Source: Clostridia bacterium (lineage in GTDB: Bacteria > Bacillota_A > Clostridia > Oscillospirales > CAG-272). Taken from it: a DNA stretch of 14,558 nt. Shown here piece by piece: positions 13,536 through 14,558 of the stretch (positions within the stretch are counted from its first letter, which is position 1; each line of letters begins with the position of its first letter). The translations under genes and the position numbers were made by a program. The notes under the pieces are model-generated. The model was not told the DNA's origin. It worked only from the letters and a program-made list of their open reading frames with translations, and did not search any database. Where the stretch lies: NCBI GenBank assembly GCA_017454075.1, contig JAFTDQ010000091.1, forward strand, positions 1 through 14,558. Reading direction: 5' to 3'.

Positions 13536-14558
13536 ATGTCAGTTCAGGGATTGAGAATCAGGTATTTCGCGCTTGCATTGGCGCTGATAGCCATCGCCGC
13601 GGGGGTGTATTTCACCTTCTTTCAGTCGCGCGGCTTTGAAAAAACGCAGGCGAAGATCGTTTCGATCGAAGAGCTCCCGAGGGATTTCGAGGACGACGAT
13701 CCCACCTATGACGTGACCGTGGAATACACGGTCGGCGGAAAGAGCTACACTCAGAAGCTCGACAGCTACGACCCGACGTACAAGGTCGGAAAAACGATCG
13801 AGATAAAATATGATCCCGCGGACCCCACGGTGATCCACGGAGGCGGCGGGTTCGGCATATACGTGCTTGTGATCGGCGCGGTCATATTCGTCGGCGTCGT
13901 TGCGTCGATCATAATCGGCCGAATTTCCCTTAAAAAGGTCAGGGAAGCGGCGGGAGGCGAGGAGGTCTATCCCCCGGCGGAGTACGGCGAGGAAAGAGAA
14001 CTATATTTCATCACCGATATCGGAACGCCCAAATACGGGCACCGCATAGAGGACGGCTTCAGACAGGTCCTGTATGAAGCTAAAATGACGAAATTCACGC
14101 TCACGTCCCCCTTCGGATTCGACTTCATCGACCACGTGAACGGCAAAACGACGCCGCATCTCGTCGGTCACGAGGAGTCGTCGGAATGGGACACGCTCCT
14201 TCTTGACAATCACTACACTTTCAAATTCGACGGAGTCGATATCTGGAAGCATCTTAAGAAAAACGGGATCACCGTTGATTCGAGCATAGGCGGCGGTAGC
14301 GGTAAGCTCATCGGCGCGAATTACGTCATTTTCAGGGACGGCGTCGAGCTCGCCAGGGCGGAGAGCACGAGCCGGTACGTCCATGAGGAGGAAGCCGCAG
14401 AACACAAGGCCGCCTCCGCCATCCCGGCGCAGGGATTCTACCGTATATGGACGCGGGAAAAGAATCTCGGGCTGATCTTCGTCACGCTCCTCGCTTTCGC
14501 GAGAACCGGCGCGACGGGCGACAACGGGGGAAACTACAAGGCGATCTTCGGTTCCCTC
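13536..14558 (+). CDS. DUF3592-like two-helix membrane protein, 3' end cut by the window
   Basis: Open from ATG 13536, with strong SD AGGAGAGG at 13522-13529, to the window edge: 341 codons, no stop. The helix at about 9-30 and the helix at about 106-128 flank a small outer domain (about 36-100) with AKIVSIEE, DVTVEYTVGGKSY and IKYDPADPTVI, the pattern of DUF3592. The following cytoplasmic part (about 150-305) is strand-rich with WDTLLLDNHYTFKFDG and YVIFRDGVELARAES, which reminds me of LURP-one-related beta-barrel domains; that is a guess. A further hydrophobic stretch lies at 311-325. It starts 23 bases after the Rrf2 gene and is probably in the same operon. Function unknown. Confidence 0.85.
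   Translation, partial: MSVQGLRIRYFALALALIAIAAGVYFTFFQSRGFEKTQAKIVSIEELPRDFEDDDPTYDVTVEYTVGGKSYTQKLDSYDPTYKVGKTIEIKYDPADPTVIHGGGGFGIYVLVIGAVIFVGVVASIIIGRISLKKVREAAGGEEVYPPAEYGEERELYFITDIGTPKYGHRIEDGFRQVLYEAKMTKFTLTSPFGFDFIDHVNGKTTPHLVGHEESSEWDTLLLDNHYTFKFDGVDIWKHLKKNGITVDSSIGGGSGKLIGANYVIFRDGVELARAESTSRYVHEEEAAEHKAASAIPAQGFYRIWTREKNLGLIFVTLLAFARTGATGDNGGNYKAIFGSL

Noticed and set aside
1..14558. CRISPR arrays, tRNA or rRNA genes, transposases or integrases
   Set aside because: No regular repeat-spacer array, no cloverleaf-type sequence or rRNA segment, and no open frame with transposase or integrase motifs was seen on either strand.

Overview
The window looks like a chromosomal piece of a moderately GC-rich Clostridia-type Firmicute (Bacillota), probably an uncultured gut lineage. 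The evidence is strong Gram-positive Shine-Dalgarno sites, many short-range terminators, a lipoprotein-like gene, a membrane-anchored GH25 lysozyme, an archaeal/eukaryotic-type prolyl-tRNA synthetase, an Rrf2 regulator and a DUF3592-like membrane protein. All genes read on the + strand. The exact taxon cannot be fixed from sequence reading alone.

Region 1 (1-529) has no convincing gene. It holds two copies of a 34-bp hairpin-forming intergenic repeat, a cluster of three tiny GC-rich hairpins, and a 12-bp direct repeat spaced 21 bp apart just ahead of the first sigma-gene promoter.

Region 2 (about 459-9600) is the unusual part: three consecutive paralogous cassettes. Each has an ECF sigma factor (A 530-1060, B 4297-4869, C 6774-7313) overlapping the start of a single-pass membrane protein (A 1057-3063, B 4835-6475, C 7310-9523). 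The sigma factors are close paralogues. The first ~70 residues of the three membrane proteins (a short cytoplasmic segment with an IRxxFxSVKxP-type motif, then ELAAS and a transmembrane helix) are also clearly related. Their large outer domains look unrelated: A has BamE/BLIP-like repeats behind a Thr-rich stalk, B has a duplicated module with acidic DxDxxG loops, and C is a three- or four-module mosaic with a coiled coil. I read these as sigma/anti-sigma-type signalling pairs that keep the signalling end and exchange the sensor end. The three cassettes share a promoter-like element upstream of each sigma gene. Cassette A also carries a lipoprotein-like gene broken by a frameshift at a run of eight A (3620-3627). 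The gaps between cassettes hold a multi-hairpin structured region ending in a terminator (4059-4172), a small promoter-terminator unit without a real gene (6537-6647), and two hairpins that share the same 10-nt loop.

Region 3 (9605-14558) is a separate operon from a near-consensus housekeeping promoter: proS, a secreted/anchored GH25 muramidase with an InlB-like repeat and four CxxCG motifs, an Rrf2-type regulator with a cysteine cluster, and a two-helix DUF3592-like protein that runs off the window. Housekeeping, cell-wall and regulatory genes are packed with 4-nt gaps or overlaps.
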